Below, piece after piece: positions 25,566 to 35,942 of a stretch of 64,000 nucleotides of DNA. Position numbers and translations under genes: made by a program. This DNA comes from CAVSWT01 sp963777515 (GTDB lineage: Bacteria; Bacteroidota; Ignavibacteria; Ignavibacteriales; Ignavibacteriaceae). Each line of letters begins with the position of its first letter. Position 1 is the first letter of the stretch. The notes below the pieces were generated by a model. It searched no databases. It worked only from the letters and a program-made list of their open reading frames with translations, and was not told the DNA's origin. The stretch lies in the NCBI GenBank assembly GCA_963777515.1, contig CAVZQU010000008.1, positions 124,001 through 188,000 of the forward strand. Direction: 5' to 3'.

Positions 25566-27500
25566 TTAATCATTTTCTGCATCAAGTTTTGCTGCCCAGT
25601 CAGTAAGTGCAGTCTTTTTACCTCCGGGAAAGTTTGGCAAAGCAATTACACCGTTGTCATCAGCTTCTAAAATAATTTGCTCTTCCCATTCGCCGGTACG
25701 TGGATCATACCATTTTAAACTATAATTTTTATTGGGCGTAAATCCGCTTAAAGCCGGAGTCACAGATTGATTTTCAAAATATAGTAAGGCCAAGGAATTG
25801 TCTGGGGTTAGCATCATATACGACCAACCGTCAAGGCCTGCTTCAGGGCTGCCGGGTGCTTTTTGCGGATTAATATTTTTTATGCCAGGCCGTAACTGTT
25901 CGTATTTAGCCCCTTCTGATAAAATAAATTTTTCAAGATACTGCATATAACTTGCTGACCTGTATTTCAATGCATCCCAAATATGCGGACGTGCGCCTGC
26001 CGGTTCGCCTGTTGTTGTAATGTCATAAGCGGCAGTCCCGTGAACATGTCCCGATAATGCCCCTGAAAGAACCGAACCATACATCTGTGCCCGGGAAAAA
26101 TAATTGTCCCGGTCCGAATTTGCAGGCGGACGTTCACCATTGGGTTTATTTATTTCATGATTCCAACCGGTATAATATGGTTCAAAATTAATTGCCGGGT
26201 AAGGCGGATCAAGATTAAAAAGTGTATCGATTGCAGTAGAAACTCTATGATCACGAGGTTTGTTTCCTACACTTTGCATTGTAAGCCAGGGACAATCTTT
26301 ACCGTGACCAAATTGCAGGTAGGTAGAATTATTTATCAAAGATGTAACAGGCTGCCCAAATGGCATGGGCCCATATTTTTTTAAATGATATGTTAGTGCT
26401 TCATTAAATTCATCTGCAGTTAGACTAAAGTCTTTAGGAATCCAGTCGAGGTGTATTCCGCTAAAAATAAAATTATAAGCACCGTATCTTGAAATAATGT
26501 ACTGCACAAAACGCGCAAATGATTCATTAAAATTAAAATAGGCTTTCCATGACGGCCCGACATCTCTTCTAACCGTTTCCAATAAAGGAACAAATCCTTC
26601 GTCCTGGAGATACTCCATTTTTTTATCAAGGCTTTTAAAATATTCAGGGTTTATATGATTAAAATCTGATACGCCTTTATGCTCTTTCGACATTTCGAAA
26701 GGAAGGTTGCCATATTCATCCCTCATATTTTTAGCAGTGAATGTTCCCCAGTAGCTTGATCCTCCTGATGCATCAGTTCCCAAAGCGTCTGAAACATCAT
26801 AACCAAATTTTTCCCATGCATTTCTTATATAAATGCCATTTGAATCCGCGTAGGTGCTGGGATGAATATCGGAATCCCAATTTGGAAAACAGGATATCAT
26901 ACTAACAGAGTTAAAACCCATCTTCTTTCTATAAATTACCGCATCTTCAAAGCCGATTCCCGGGCCCGGCTCATAACTTTTTGAAGTGGCTGCATTGCGG
27001 AATGGCAGCCGCCAGGTTGATCCGGCGAGCCATGTATCACCGACAAGAAAAAAAGGAGTTCCATCTGCATATTGTAATGCGTGTCCATTAGGCGTGGCGC
27101 GCACAAAACCATGACGATTAGGATTTTCTATCTTCTCTTCTTTAGTCCAATTGACAGCAGTAAATTCCCCGGCAACATTATTCAATCCTTTATCATCAGG
27201 CTGGTTTGAACCGCTCTTCCATTGCCACTTTCCAGGTGCCTCAGCAACTATGCGAACAACAAAAACATTACCTCCGTCCCAGAAACCATAAACCCTTTTT
27301 GAAAAGGCAGGGCCTTTTAATTCCACCCAGCAGGTTACATCCGTGTATGGATTTGCATAAGATTTTTCAGCTTTGAGTGTAATCTGCTGCATTTGCCAAA
27401 TATGGATATCATGCTGTCCACCGGCAATGGATTTATTGAAAGGAATAATTGTAATTAATAAGAAACCGATAATGGTTAAGATTAGATTTCTTTGAGTCAT
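25566..27500 (-). CDS. DUF5060/DUF4038-domain glycoside hydrolase-like protein
   Basis: The 644-residue secreted protein (signal peptide to about residue 26) has an N-terminal beta-sandwich of the DUF5060 type (NPYTDVTCWVELKGP; RVYGFWDGGNVF). A TIM-barrel domain of the DUF4038 (apiosidase-like) type starts near residue 140 (YADGTPFFLVGDTWLAGSTW). The C-terminal part is a small sandwich (YSLKWYDPRTGEWEEQ) of the collagen-binding-like type. Related proteins release sugars from plant polysaccharides. It opens the carbohydrate-degradation stretch that continues with GH5 and GH8. Which sugar it acts on cannot be told. Confidence 0.82.
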   Translation of the reverse strand: MTQRNLILTIIGFLLITIIPFNKSIAGGQHDIHIWQMQQITLKAEKSYANPYTDVTCWVELKGPAFSKRVYGFWDGGNVFVVRIVAEAPGKWQWKSGSNQPDDKGLNNVAGEFTAVNWTKEEKIENPNRHGFVRATPNGHALQYADGTPFFLVGDTWLAGSTWRLPFRNAATSKSYEPGPGIGFEDAVIYRKKMGFNSVSMISCFPNWDSDIHPSTYADSNGIYIRNAWEKFGYDVSDALGTDASGGSSYWGTFTAKNMRDEYGNLPFEMSKEHKGVSDFNHINPEYFKSLDKKMEYLQDEGFVPLLETVRRDVGPSWKAYFNFNESFARFVQYIISRYGAYNFIFSGIHLDWIPKDFSLTADEFNEALTYHLKKYGPMPFGQPVTSLINNSTYLQFGHGKDCPWLTMQSVGNKPRDHRVSTAIDTLFNLDPPYPAINFEPYYTGWNHEINKPNGERPPANSDRDNYFSRAQMYGSVLSGALSGHVHGTAAYDITTTGEPAGARPHIWDALKYRSASYMQYLEKFILSEGAKYEQLRPGIKNINPQKAPGSPEAGLDGWSYMMLTPDNSLALLYFENQSVTPALSGFTPNKNYSLKWYDPRTGEWEEQIILEADDNGVIALPNFPGGKKTALTDWAAKLDAEND

Positions 27501-27722
27501 TATGCCCCGCCCTGAAAAGTAAATAAATAGTTATTTCGAAGATTTTTATTTACTAAAATAACCATTAAACTGCAATTAAAAAGTAGAGGCGATTGGCTTA
27601 ATTAACTTACTAATTGTTTTCAAATTAATATTTATAAACCGGCCAGGCACCATTTAAACTTTTTCAGGATATAATATTATTTTACTTTTCGGTCTATGAT
27701 TAAATCGATTGGTCAGGCCATC
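27501..27722. other. Intergenic region, nothing recognised
   Basis: 222 bp of AT-rich DNA before the DUF4038 gene, presumably with its promoter. No repeat copy or hairpin seen. Confidence 0.4.
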
Positions 27723-28118
27723 CTATTTTAACCGAAAAGCAATACTTTTAATTAAATTACCGTTTGCATCTTGAATTTCTACTTTCCAATCACCTTTCCA
27801 TGCAGGTATAATAGTTTTAGCAGACCAGGTACGCCATGATTTTGCATTCATCGGAAGATCAATTTTTGCCATTTGTTTACCTTGATAAAACCAGACATGA
27901 GAGATTTCAGATGTGTCTGTTTGACTTGTAAGTTTTGTAAAGCAATATAATTTCCCCACATCAGAAGTAAAAACAGAATCAGTTCCTACTGGCTGCCTGT
28001 CTACTACTGAAGTACATACAGCAATATTTTCTACATCAATGCCGGATTGGTTTTGGGCAAATAACCCAACCGACAAAAATAAAACCATAATAAAAATAAG
28101 CGAATATATTTTTTTCAT
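27723..28118 (-). CDS. DUF2914 domain secreted protein, copy 1
   Basis: Starting at MKKIYSLIF (28118; GGGAGG ribosome site nine bases upstream) this 131-residue protein has a signal peptide to about residue 21 and a DUF2914 domain, recognised by VAVCTSV-like VDRQPVGTDS, KLYCFTKL, SHVWFYQGKQMAKIDLP, SWRTWSAKTIIPAWKGDWKV. An ATG five codons earlier is possible but would lengthen the signal. The domain's function is unknown; it often occurs at the end of larger envelope proteins. A close paralog of the same length lies at 36782-37177. Confidence 0.8.
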   Translation of the reverse strand: MKKIYSLIFIMVLFLSVGLFAQNQSGIDVENIAVCTSVVDRQPVGTDSVFTSDVGKLYCFTKLTSQTDTSEISHVWFYQGKQMAKIDLPMNAKSWRTWSAKTIIPAWKGDWKVEIQDANGNLIKSIAFRLK

Positions 28119-28267
28119 AACTAAGCCTCCCATTATTTTAGTTTAATAAGCAAGATAATTTATAATATATCAGTAAACTACTATGTGATGCGTAGCTCAA
28201 TTGCCGGGTTGTTTGAATTTTTCTAACTAGAACCGTTTCATTTCAAATATAATTATTTGTCTTCTTT

Positions 28268-28786
28268 TTAATTGTTTTCAGAAATCAATTTCTTTTTGCC
28301 ATGAGAACAATGAAACTGGATTATCTTCCATTCATTTTTCTCAAGTTTAAATACCAATGTAACAGCAGCATTTACACTATAGTGTCTATCTTCTTTTGTA
28401 ATATAATCCCATCCATACATTACTGTAACTACACCGGAATTTTCAGTTAGAATTGACGTCCGTATGTCCTTAATAATGTGTCTATATTTTTTAAAATTAC
28501 TTTCTCTATCCGCCTTCATACTATTGTAGACAATACTTTTCCATACGACGAACCCTCTAATCGGTATCCCGTCTATAACCACCAACAAATCTTTTGTAGC
28601 AAAAAAAGGCTTTAACATTTTTTCTTCATAAAACGGCGGCTCCCAGCTTCTAAGATTATCAATAGCAATCTTTGCGAGCTCTGTTTTTATTGCTTCTTCA
28701 TCTATAATTTTATTTTGAGTTGATTGTGCAGTGATGGGAATTGTATTAAATAAGATAAGAATGAGAATTGAAAATAACTTGTACAT
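28268..28786 (-). CDS. Secreted NTF2-like (DUF4440/SnoaL-type) protein
   Basis: The 172-residue protein has a signal peptide to about residue 21 (LFNTIPITAQ) and then an NTF2-like pattern: helices with VIDGIPIRGFVVWKSIV, then strands VVTVMYGWDYITKE and VTLVFKLEKNEWKIIQFHCS. The last strand, ending near residue 160 with W-K-I-I-Q-x-H-x-S, is typical of DUF4440/SnoaL proteins. No catalytic residues can be assigned. Confidence 0.65.
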   Translation of the reverse strand: MYKLFSILILILFNTIPITAQSTQNKIIDEEAIKTELAKIAIDNLRSWEPPFYEEKMLKPFFATKDLLVVIDGIPIRGFVVWKSIVYNSMKADRESNFKKYRHIIKDIRTSILTENSGVVTVMYGWDYITKEDRHYSVNAAVTLVFKLEKNEWKIIQFHCSHGKKKLISENN

Positions 28787-28933
28787 TTATCTCCCTCTAT
28801 ATTAATTAGGATTGTTTATTGCTTTTATTTACGAACTTATAAAACAGTACATTTTAAACCGGAGCTACAGGCTTTATTAGAAAAATCAACTTGCTTAATA
28901 CTGGATAAATGCAAAAAACTTTGGAAAAAATTG

Positions 28934-29512
28934 TTAATAAAACTTTTCGCTGCGTTTCATCATATCAAGAAATTTTTTCATTCTTCTTTCCCTTGTCTCC
29001 GGTTTTTTTGCAGTCTGCAATCTCCATGCAATTGCATAAGTATTTGTTTTGTTTAGTGATTTAAAAAATTCATATGCCTTCTTATTCTTCTTAAGTTCAT
29101 CTATAAAGTCTTTCGGAACTTCCATATTTTTAGGAGAATCATAAGCCGCTGCCCATCGCCCGTCAGCTTTAGCTTTTTCAACTTCTTTTAATCCATGTTC
29201 TGTCATTCGTTTTTCTTTAATGAGACGATCAACTTGTTCACGGTTTCTTTTTGACCAAATGCTTTTTTCCCTGCGCGGTGTAAATTTTATAATCCATGAT
29301 TCGTCATCGTACTTTTTCCCTTGTCCGTCTATCCAGCCGTAACATAGCGCTTCTTCAAGAGCTTCGGCATGTGAAAAGGTTTTCTTTCCCGAATCTTTCT
29401 TGAATAATCTTAACCAAACTCCCTCTTTCTTATTATAATTTTTAGAAAGCCATTCTCTGAATTTTCTTGAAGAAGAAAATGTTTTTATTTGAAGCTCAAT
29501 ATTATTTTTCAT
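28934..29512 (-). CDS. YdeI/OmpD-associated family protein
   Basis: The 192-residue protein has the family's pattern: FREWLSKNYNKKEGVWLRLF near residue 18, then EALEEALCYGWIDGQGKKYD near residue 50, KFTPRREKSIWSKRNREQVD near residue 75 and a lysine/arginine-rich end with AKKPETRERRMKKF. YdeI-like proteins have been tied to stress and peptide resistance, but no biochemical activity is known. It is a single gene on the minus strand. Confidence 0.85.
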   Translation of the reverse strand: MKNNIELQIKTFSSSRKFREWLSKNYNKKEGVWLRLFKKDSGKKTFSHAEALEEALCYGWIDGQGKKYDDESWIIKFTPRREKSIWSKRNREQVDRLIKEKRMTEHGLKEVEKAKADGRWAAAYDSPKNMEVPKDFIDELKKNKKAYEFFKSLNKTNTYAIAWRLQTAKKPETRERRMKKFLDMMKRSEKFY

Positions 29513-29559
29513 TATAAATTTATATTGTTTTTAATGTTTGTATCATACTTTTGATTCAG

Positions 29560-29910
29560 TTATCCGGCATCCACAATACCTGTCCTTAAAGCGGCTATTT
29601 TACTATTTGAAATACTTACCAGCCAGATAATTTGATGTGTCCTTTTCTCTCCTTGTTCGGTGCGGGTTACATTTCCGAATACAGCCACTTCATTATCTTC
29701 ACATAAAATCGTATTTATTGAAATATTAAAATCCGGGAAGGCGTTCCTAATTTTCTTTACAGAATGTTTAACCTCCTCTATACTTTTTATCTCTGGGTGC
29801 GCAAAATCTTTATAATCATCAGATAGAACTTCATCGGCAATCGAAACTTCGCCGCTATTCCACATTTCAAAATATCTTTTTACTATGCTTTTATTTTCCT
29901 CAATATTCAT
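29560..29910 (-). CDS. SnoaL-like / ester cyclase family protein
   Basis: The 116-residue protein reads NKSIVKRYFEMWNSGEVSIA, ADEVLSDDYKDFAHP, IRNAFPDFNISINTI and VFGNVTRTEQGEKRTHQI, the standard NTF2-like SnoaL pattern, with the His/Asp positions typical of the family (DFAHPE; F-P-D-F). Related polyketide cyclases bind hydrophobic substrates in a cone-shaped barrel, but most free-standing members have unknown substrates. Other NTF2-like genes in the window are at 28268, 56862 and 59036. Confidence 0.75.
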   Translation of the reverse strand: MNIEENKSIVKRYFEMWNSGEVSIADEVLSDDYKDFAHPEIKSIEEVKHSVKKIRNAFPDFNISINTILCEDNEVAVFGNVTRTEQGEKRTHQIIWLVSISNSKIAALRTGIVDAG

Positions 29911-29981
29911 TTCAAACTTTCAAGATTACATATATTCAAATAAGTGAAGATGGAGTTAACCGCATCATAATCAATTTGCTT

Positions 29982-30703
29982 TCACATTGCTTTAATTATT
30001 TCGTTAGCATATTGAATTAATTCTAAATTGCTTTTTACCATTTCCCCATTTTCTAAATAAATAGTGTCTTCCATTCCTATTCTGCTGTCATACCCTCTTC
30101 TTTTTGCTTCTCTTAAAATTTCCCATGAGACCGAATTAAATCCATGCAGTAATCTTGGTATTTTTATTTCTTTTTTATTTAAGATTTCCTCAATTTCATT
30201 TATTGTTTTGAGTGCAGCATTAATTTCTTCAGGTTCCGGTTCAATTAAAATTCTAAAGCAGTTCTTAACCAAATCACTTTCAACAAATATTTCTGCAGCT
30301 TTTTTTTCATTTAACCCGGCCTCTATTAATACTCCTTTTGATAAAAGCAATTTTGATATTTCGATTGCATGGTCTTCAATCATATTAACCGAGATAAAAT
30401 CCGGAATTTTTTCCCATGCTTTAATATTATTTTTTCTTTTCTCTAAATCGGGTTCTATCCAATCACCGGAACTTATACCGAGTTGTATTTCCGTGGAAAC
30501 ATTTTTTACTACTGATACTAATTTGTTTACGTCATTTGGTTTAAACTTTCATTACCTCTTTCATCATAGCAATGGATATGAAAAACTTTATTTCCATTTT
30601 CGTATAAAAGTTTTACTTCTTTTTCAATTTCGCTTAGCGATTGAGGAATAAATCTGTTTTGTCCTTTCGGCCGGGCTCCATTTAAAGCAATTTTAATTAA
30701 CAT
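29982..30703 (-). CDS. BKACE family (DUF849) beta-keto acid cleavage enzyme, frameshifted
   Basis: From the ATG at 30703 the first frame reads MLIKIALNGARPKGQNRFIP and KVFHIHCYDERGNESL. The second frame continues KPNDVNKLVSVVKNVSTEIQ, LGISSGDWIEPD and FISVNMIEDHAIEISKLLLS down to 29982. The HIHCYDERG stretch is equivalent to the metal-binding HxHxRD segment of BKACE proteins, and GISSG the usual glycine loop. BKACE enzymes condense a beta-keto acid with acetyl-CoA. The shift is at about 30538-30546. At roughly 240 residues it is a little shorter than most family members. Confidence 0.75.
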
Positions 30704-30830
30704 AATTTATCTTCCTAGAAACCTTGGTATTGCTGCATGATTGCAGCCGATTTAGCCGAACTGCCAGAACAATTAACAAAAAACGGTATTGTCAACTTTG
30801 AAAATATCTTAAAACCAAAATTGTTTTAAT

Positions 30831-32335
30831 CTATTCCTTTCCGGTTAAAATATTTTCAAGCCTTTGCCGTTTTACATAATTCCCAAATCTAAACGACTGA
30901 GCTATTGAGATTAATTGTTCGTCGGACAATCCTTTAAACAAATTACAATACTCAGGCACAAGTGCTTCAGCTATCAATATGTTTCTAACCAGCAAAGCTA
31001 TATGTCTTTCCTGGCCGCTTGGATAGGGATCATAATTGGGAAATTCTTTTTAAATAAATCTTCAATTGGTTCCATTACCTGCCTGATATTTTTATCGGAC
31101 GATCCCCAGGCATCGGCTCCAAGATAATCTTTCTTTTTCAGAAAAGAAGAAACCAATTTCATATAAGGAGTGCTTTCTTTCTGGTGAATAATTGCCTGCA
31201 GTCCCAAATCTTTATAAAGCCAGATACACCAGCTTACTTTGTATTTTTTGTAATATGCTAATTGATCTTTCAGCACACGGTAACGTGTTTCATCTTTTTT
31301 TGGATCATTAGTATAAACCGGGCCGAACTCTCCAACCCAAATAGGAACTTTATGAGAAAGCATAAATTCTGATTTTTCAAGAAAATCTTTTTCAAGTGAA
31401 TTTTTATCATAGTATTTTCCATTGATAGTGCCCGGGTAATCTCCGGTAAATCCCGGGAGTGCATAATCATGATTTGTGTAAACAACATTTTCCCATACTT
31501 CCGTAAACTTGCTGAAATCTTTTGCATAACGGTCGCCTTCAAGAAACATAATATGATTCGGATCGACTTTTTTTATAGCATTGTATAATCGCTTATAATA
31601 AGGAAAAAGTTTTTCGCCGGAAGGATCGGCAGGTTCATTTATTAAATCATAACCCGCAACCCAAGGTTGATCTTTGTAATGCTCTGCAATAACTTCCCAT
31701 AAGTGCAAAGCTCTGTCCTGAAAATCTTTCTGTCCCCAGAAGAATGCTTTTTGAGTAGGATTGTCGCTGTGCCAATGCTGATTTTGACAGCCCGGTAAAG
31801 CATGCAGATCAATGATGGTATAAATTTGATTCTTTGCACACAACTCAATAACATTATCAAGATATTTAAAAGCTTCCTGTTTAATTACTCCCGGATTCAT
31901 ATCATCTTCAAACAAATGATAATTGATAGGAATACGAACCAGGTTTAGTCCTAAGCTGTGAATGTATTTTGCATCGGGTTCAGTAAAATAGCTTTTAAGA
32001 AAGTTATCGAAGTAAAGATCATATTTTTCTTTGCCAAGTACTTTCAGCAAACCTTCTCTCATTGATTCTTCATTTGCAGGATAACCGTCAATAAAATTTT
32101 CCATGTGCAGCATACCACCCAATCCGAAACCGCGCAGGACAATTGTCTCTCCTTTTTGATTGACTATCTTATCTCCAGAAATTTTCAGTAGGTTTTCATT
32201 TGCAAATTTCTCGTTATTCATTTTGTTATCCTTTGAAAAAGACAAATTAAAAAACACCATAAGGAAGGTTAAAAAAAGATAAAAGAATTTGTGGGCCATG
32301 TTTGTTTTCAAATTAATAATATCCAAATTGTTCAT
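30831..32335 (-). CDS. GH5 family glycoside hydrolase (cellulase-like), frameshifted near the end
   Basis: The main frame (32335 to about 31040) has a signal segment (FFYLFLTFLMVFFNLSFS) and a GH5 barrel: GFGLGGMLHMENF, HSLGLNLVRIPINYHLFEDD, IDLHALPGCQNQHW, the acid/base glutamate in GYDLINEPADP near residue 235 and the nucleophile in IWVGEFGPVYTN near residue 335. After SDKNIRQVMEPIEDLFKK the true frame continues NYDPYPSGQERHIALLVRNI and ends at 30831. The indel is near 31038-31046. It probably cleaves beta-glucan or mannan-type chains in the periplasm or outside. Confidence 0.85.
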
Positions 32336-32391
32336 TTGTAAACCCTCAAATATTTAAAAACAGTTTTTGCAAATTATTTTGTTTATAAAAA

Positions 32392-33699
32392 TTATTTACT
32401 GCTCATTGCAGGCGTAATAATTCTATAGTTTCCGCTTAGGTGCATCAGACTGAATAAATATAAAAGTCCGTCATAATAAGGATCAAAATATCCATCCGAA
32501 TAAGGCTCTAATTTAGCATTCCATACAGCATCAACAAACTTCCAGCTTTTAGCCTGTGTTCCCATTATTGAAGCAGCCGCAGATGTAGCGACCAATCCCA
32601 ATGAATGACGAAGTGCACGGTAACCGCCGGCAGGTAAAATAAATTCGGGGAGTGTTCCATCTAAATTGTACTGATCCTCAAAAGTATCAATCCCTCTACT
32701 AAAAAGAAAATTTTGAATTCGTTTACAGTAATCTTGCTGCCATTTTTTATCTTTTGCATACCATGAATAGTCCATAGCAATATTCATTGGAACCCTCCAC
32801 GAATCAAACCGGAAATTACTATGAAACTTTCTGAAAGTTCTAGGTGTGCCGTCAAATTCCGTAATATCTGCATTCAAACCCGTTTTAGAAGAACAAGCTC
32901 TATGAAGAAATACTCTAGCGGTATCAGCGCAGTCTCTATAAAACTGTTCGTGGCCGTCTTTTGCATATTCAGCCCATACTTCAAAAAAAGCTGGTAAAAA
33001 ATAAGAAGGATCAGTCCAATTGTAACCGGAGCTGTCAGGGACAAAAGTTATTTTCTTTTGTTCAACGTTTATAACGTTTGTTATTTTATCCTTTCCGTTT
33101 TTACTCCACATAGCATCAAGAATTCTTCGTGCTTCAGCATAATAATTTATTCCTGTTTCATTTCCCCAACGATTTGATGCAAATAATAAGTCGGTTATAA
33201 AATAAAGTTCTCCGTCTGAGGCAGAACCCTCTGAATTGTGTACGCCTGTTTTAGGTTTTACGCTCCAAGCAAAATAAGCATCACGCGGACCGCCCTGGTG
33301 CTGCATATATTTTTGAGCCCACCGCCACAAACGGTCAAACACATCTTTTTTATTTAGTTGAACAGCTACCATCATTCCATAGGACATGCCTTCAGTTCTA
33401 ACGTCATGATTTTTTACATCGGAGAGATAAGCCATCGAATCTTCGACTTCAAAATAAACTTTATCAGGCCCTTCAAATACATCATGATAAGCTTTGGCAA
33501 GTTTGGCATCAATATCTTTTTGTTTATACCCAGCTTCTAAAAACACATTTCGATATTTACCGCTTTCCCAGGCTCCCGTTTCCCATGGTTTCATTTTGCC
33601 GCGAGGGTCTGTAATATCTTTATCGCAATCATTTGTAAATATTCCCAACAAGATAAAAATTATAACGGAGAATGAAATTAGGTAAATATACTTTTCCAT
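32392..33699 (-). CDS. GH8 family reducing-end xylose-releasing exo-oligoxylanase-like enzyme
   Basis: The 435-residue protein has an N-terminal membrane/signal segment to about residue 22 and a GH8 alpha/alpha barrel. The general acid lies in VRTEGMSYGMMVAVQL near residue 103 and the aspartate in GSASDGELYFITDLL near residue 160; later FRFDSWRVPMNIAMDYSWYA is also typical. This variant of GH8, with YAEARRILDAMW, is that of the exo-oligoxylanase Rex, which removes xylose from the reducing end of xylo-oligosaccharides. It is adjacent to the GH5 gene on the same strand, 56 bp apart, so both probably act on plant cell wall material. Confidence 0.85.
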   Translation of the reverse strand: MEKYIYLISFSVIIFILLGIFTNDCDKDITDPRGKMKPWETGAWESGKYRNVFLEAGYKQKDIDAKLAKAYHDVFEGPDKVYFEVEDSMAYLSDVKNHDVRTEGMSYGMMVAVQLNKKDVFDRLWRWAQKYMQHQGGPRDAYFAWSVKPKTGVHNSEGSASDGELYFITDLLFASNRWGNETGINYYAEARRILDAMWSKNGKDKITNVINVEQKKITFVPDSSGYNWTDPSYFLPAFFEVWAEYAKDGHEQFYRDCADTARVFLHRACSSKTGLNADITEFDGTPRTFRKFHSNFRFDSWRVPMNIAMDYSWYAKDKKWQQDYCKRIQNFLFSRGIDTFEDQYNLDGTLPEFILPAGGYRALRHSLGLVATSAAASIMGTQAKSWKFVDAVWNAKLEPYSDGYFDPYYDGLLYLFSLMHLSGNYRIITPAMSSK

Positions 33700-34085
33700 T
33701 TAAAGTTCCTCTATTTTTAATGTCAAATATAATTTTTTATGCGATAAAGGTGTAGCCTTAATTGAAAGAGTGAGTTTATGTTTTACAACTATAATTTTTT
33801 TTAGACAGCGAATTGCAAATTTAAATTACTTAGTGGAAAGTTTTATTAATGATATGCCTAAAGTGACTTTTAATATAAGTTATTCACTAAATCTAATCTT
33901 TATTTTGAATGTACATATTAATTAAAAAAAAGCCTGAATTACATAGGCTATACATTTAATGTACCTGCAATATTCTGCACGGTGGGCAAACCTTTTAAGC
34001 TTTCACCTCCATCAATGTGCTTTATGTTCCGTAAACATAGAACAAAAGATTATAAAATTATACCGCAATAAATACGGCATTAATC
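33700..34085. other. Intergenic region, nothing recognised
   Basis: 386 bp of AT-rich DNA between the Rieske gene end and the GH8 start. No coding sequence, R125 copy or clear hairpin. Confidence 0.45.
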
Positions 34086-34511
34086 TTAACTAATTAAAAC
34101 CATTACTTCATTTCCTGATACTTTTGTTGTTAATTTTTTTAATGGGAGAGTAGCGGGCCCCTGTATTACTTTTCCTTCTTCATCAAACCGGCTTCCATGC
34201 AATGGACACATAAAAATTTTCCCGGTAAAATTTAAAGGAGTTGATGCATGTGTGCATTCCAAAAGAAAGGCGGTATAATTACCATTCTTTTTTTCTTCAA
34301 GTGCAATATAATATTTCAAATCCCCTGCATGAATAATATTTATTTTTTGCTTTTGAAAAATTGAAATAGGTACAGAAATTTTGTTTGCGTTTATCACAGC
34401 TTCATAAACCGGAAAAGAAGTACACGATATTAATGTTTCACTTGTTATTAGTCCGGCTGTGAATGCCATACACAATGTACAAGATGATTTTAGAAATTCT
34501 CTTCTTTGCAT
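34086..34511 (-). CDS. Rieske [2Fe-2S] protein with Tat-type signal
   Basis: The 141-residue protein begins MQRREFLKSSCTLCMAFTAG, a twin-arginine type signal. The Rieske cluster ligands are in LLECTHASTPLNF (Cys-x-His) and FMCPLHGSRFDEEGKV (Cys-x-x-His). The family's PLKKL strand follows. It should carry a high-potential 2Fe-2S cluster in the periplasm and pass electrons to an unidentified partner. It starts nine bases after the end of the porin-like gene, so the two are probably one operon. Confidence 0.85.
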   Translation of the reverse strand: MQRREFLKSSCTLCMAFTAGLITSETLISCTSFPVYEAVINANKISVPISIFQKQKINIIHAGDLKYYIALEEKKNGNYTAFLLECTHASTPLNFTGKIFMCPLHGSRFDEEGKVIQGPATLPLKKLTTKVSGNEVMVLIS

Positions 34512-34520
34512 TGCTGCTCC

Positions 34521-35745
34521 TTAAAATGAAAATCCAATACCAAGACTCACAAATGTGTTATTAGTTTTATATTTAGGGGCAACCGGACTAGGATTAATTG
34601 TTAGTTCAGGGTTTTGTTCTCCCGTATGCTTAAAACGAACGTCTGCCTTGATTACTATATTATTTACGGGAAGATAACTTAATCCCAATATTACATGCTG
34701 CTGGTTTAGTGAGCCGTCGATAATACCATTGGCTGGAATCTCAGCGTTCATATCTAATTTTTCATACCTGGCGAATGCAATTAATTGTTTTTCATTTCTC
34801 TTGTCTTCAGAATATAAAAGATCATATCCGGCTTCAGCGTAAAAACCATATTCCATTTTAGGAGTATTGTTTGTGTATGCTCTATTAATTTCAGATGCAT
34901 TTGGTATTGAAATGATTGAGCCTAAAGCCTTAAAAGAAATTCCATTTGCTTTATATTGAAGATCAGCTTCTCCGATAATAACCGGGGAACCAAATATTCC
35001 GGAAGTTAATTGAAGACTATCTGCCTGCTGTGTTCCAAGTCCGACTGTTCCGCCGTAGTACCCGCTTAATTGTATTTGAAAATCACCCGGAAAGAATTGC
35101 ACCGAACCAGTAACAGCTAAATTATTTGCCGTCGCATCATGTCCTTCAAAACGTCCATCTCTAATTCCGCTGCCATGTTTAAATTCTCCGCTGTTCAATC
35201 CGTTCACAATAGCAACACTATAGTTTAGAGGATAAGAAATAAGACTGCCGTAAAACCCGATACCAAGCTCCCGCCAGGTTGAAGGAATAATAAAAGTTTC
35301 AACCTGTGTTCTTTCATTCCCGTTAAACACATTAGGAAGATGGTCTATATTTAAAATTCCGATGCGCGGAAGGAAAAGTCCTGCAGTTATATAATGATTC
35401 GGATCAAGATTAAATTTTAAATAAGCCTGCTCAAAGGCGATTTCGCCACCTTCTTCTCCACCTTCTACTTTAGCATCTTCGACTTCAAGTTCCGAGAAGA
35501 AAGAGATATCACCAAAGTTATGTCCTACAAATAATACTACGCGTTCAAGATTAGCAATAGACGTTTTAGTATTAAAATCATGTTTGTAAAAAGCATTTCC
35601 ATAACCTCCGATTAATAGTGGAGTTGTTTGTATGTTCTGATGACTCAAGATTATCTTCGGCTGTCACAGAGGATTTTTGAGCAAATACTTGGGATATAGA
35701 AAATAAAATTATTAACGGTAAAAGCTGTAAAAATTTTTTAAACAT
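34521..35745 (-). CDS. Porin-like outer-membrane beta-barrel protein, frameshifted near the start
   Basis: The signal peptide MFKKFLQLLPLIILFSISQV, ending FAQ, starts at the ATG at 35745 in one frame. After about 35640 the protein continues in another frame with NIQTTPLLIGGYGNAFYKHD and many amphipathic strands such as ERVVLFVGHNFGDISFFSEL and YITAGLFLPRIGILNIDHLP, finishing TFVSLGIGFSF as expected for an outer-membrane barrel. The break lies at about 35633-35645 and needs one base. Substrate unknown. It precedes the Rieske gene, suggesting a redox-coupled outer-membrane function (inference). Confidence 0.72.
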
Positions 35746-35942
35746 AATTTTGCCTTAGTATAATTAATTGTATTTCATTTAGATTCTTATTAATAATAAA
35801 TATTAACTTAAAGGAGTGACAAAACTATTGTGATTATGTTTTCTGCACAATCGCTGTATTAGGTAAATTAGTTTTGAATTTTAGGTATGCTTTATACCTA
35901 AATTAGGTATGATGTAATTTGGATAATTATAATACTAAATTT

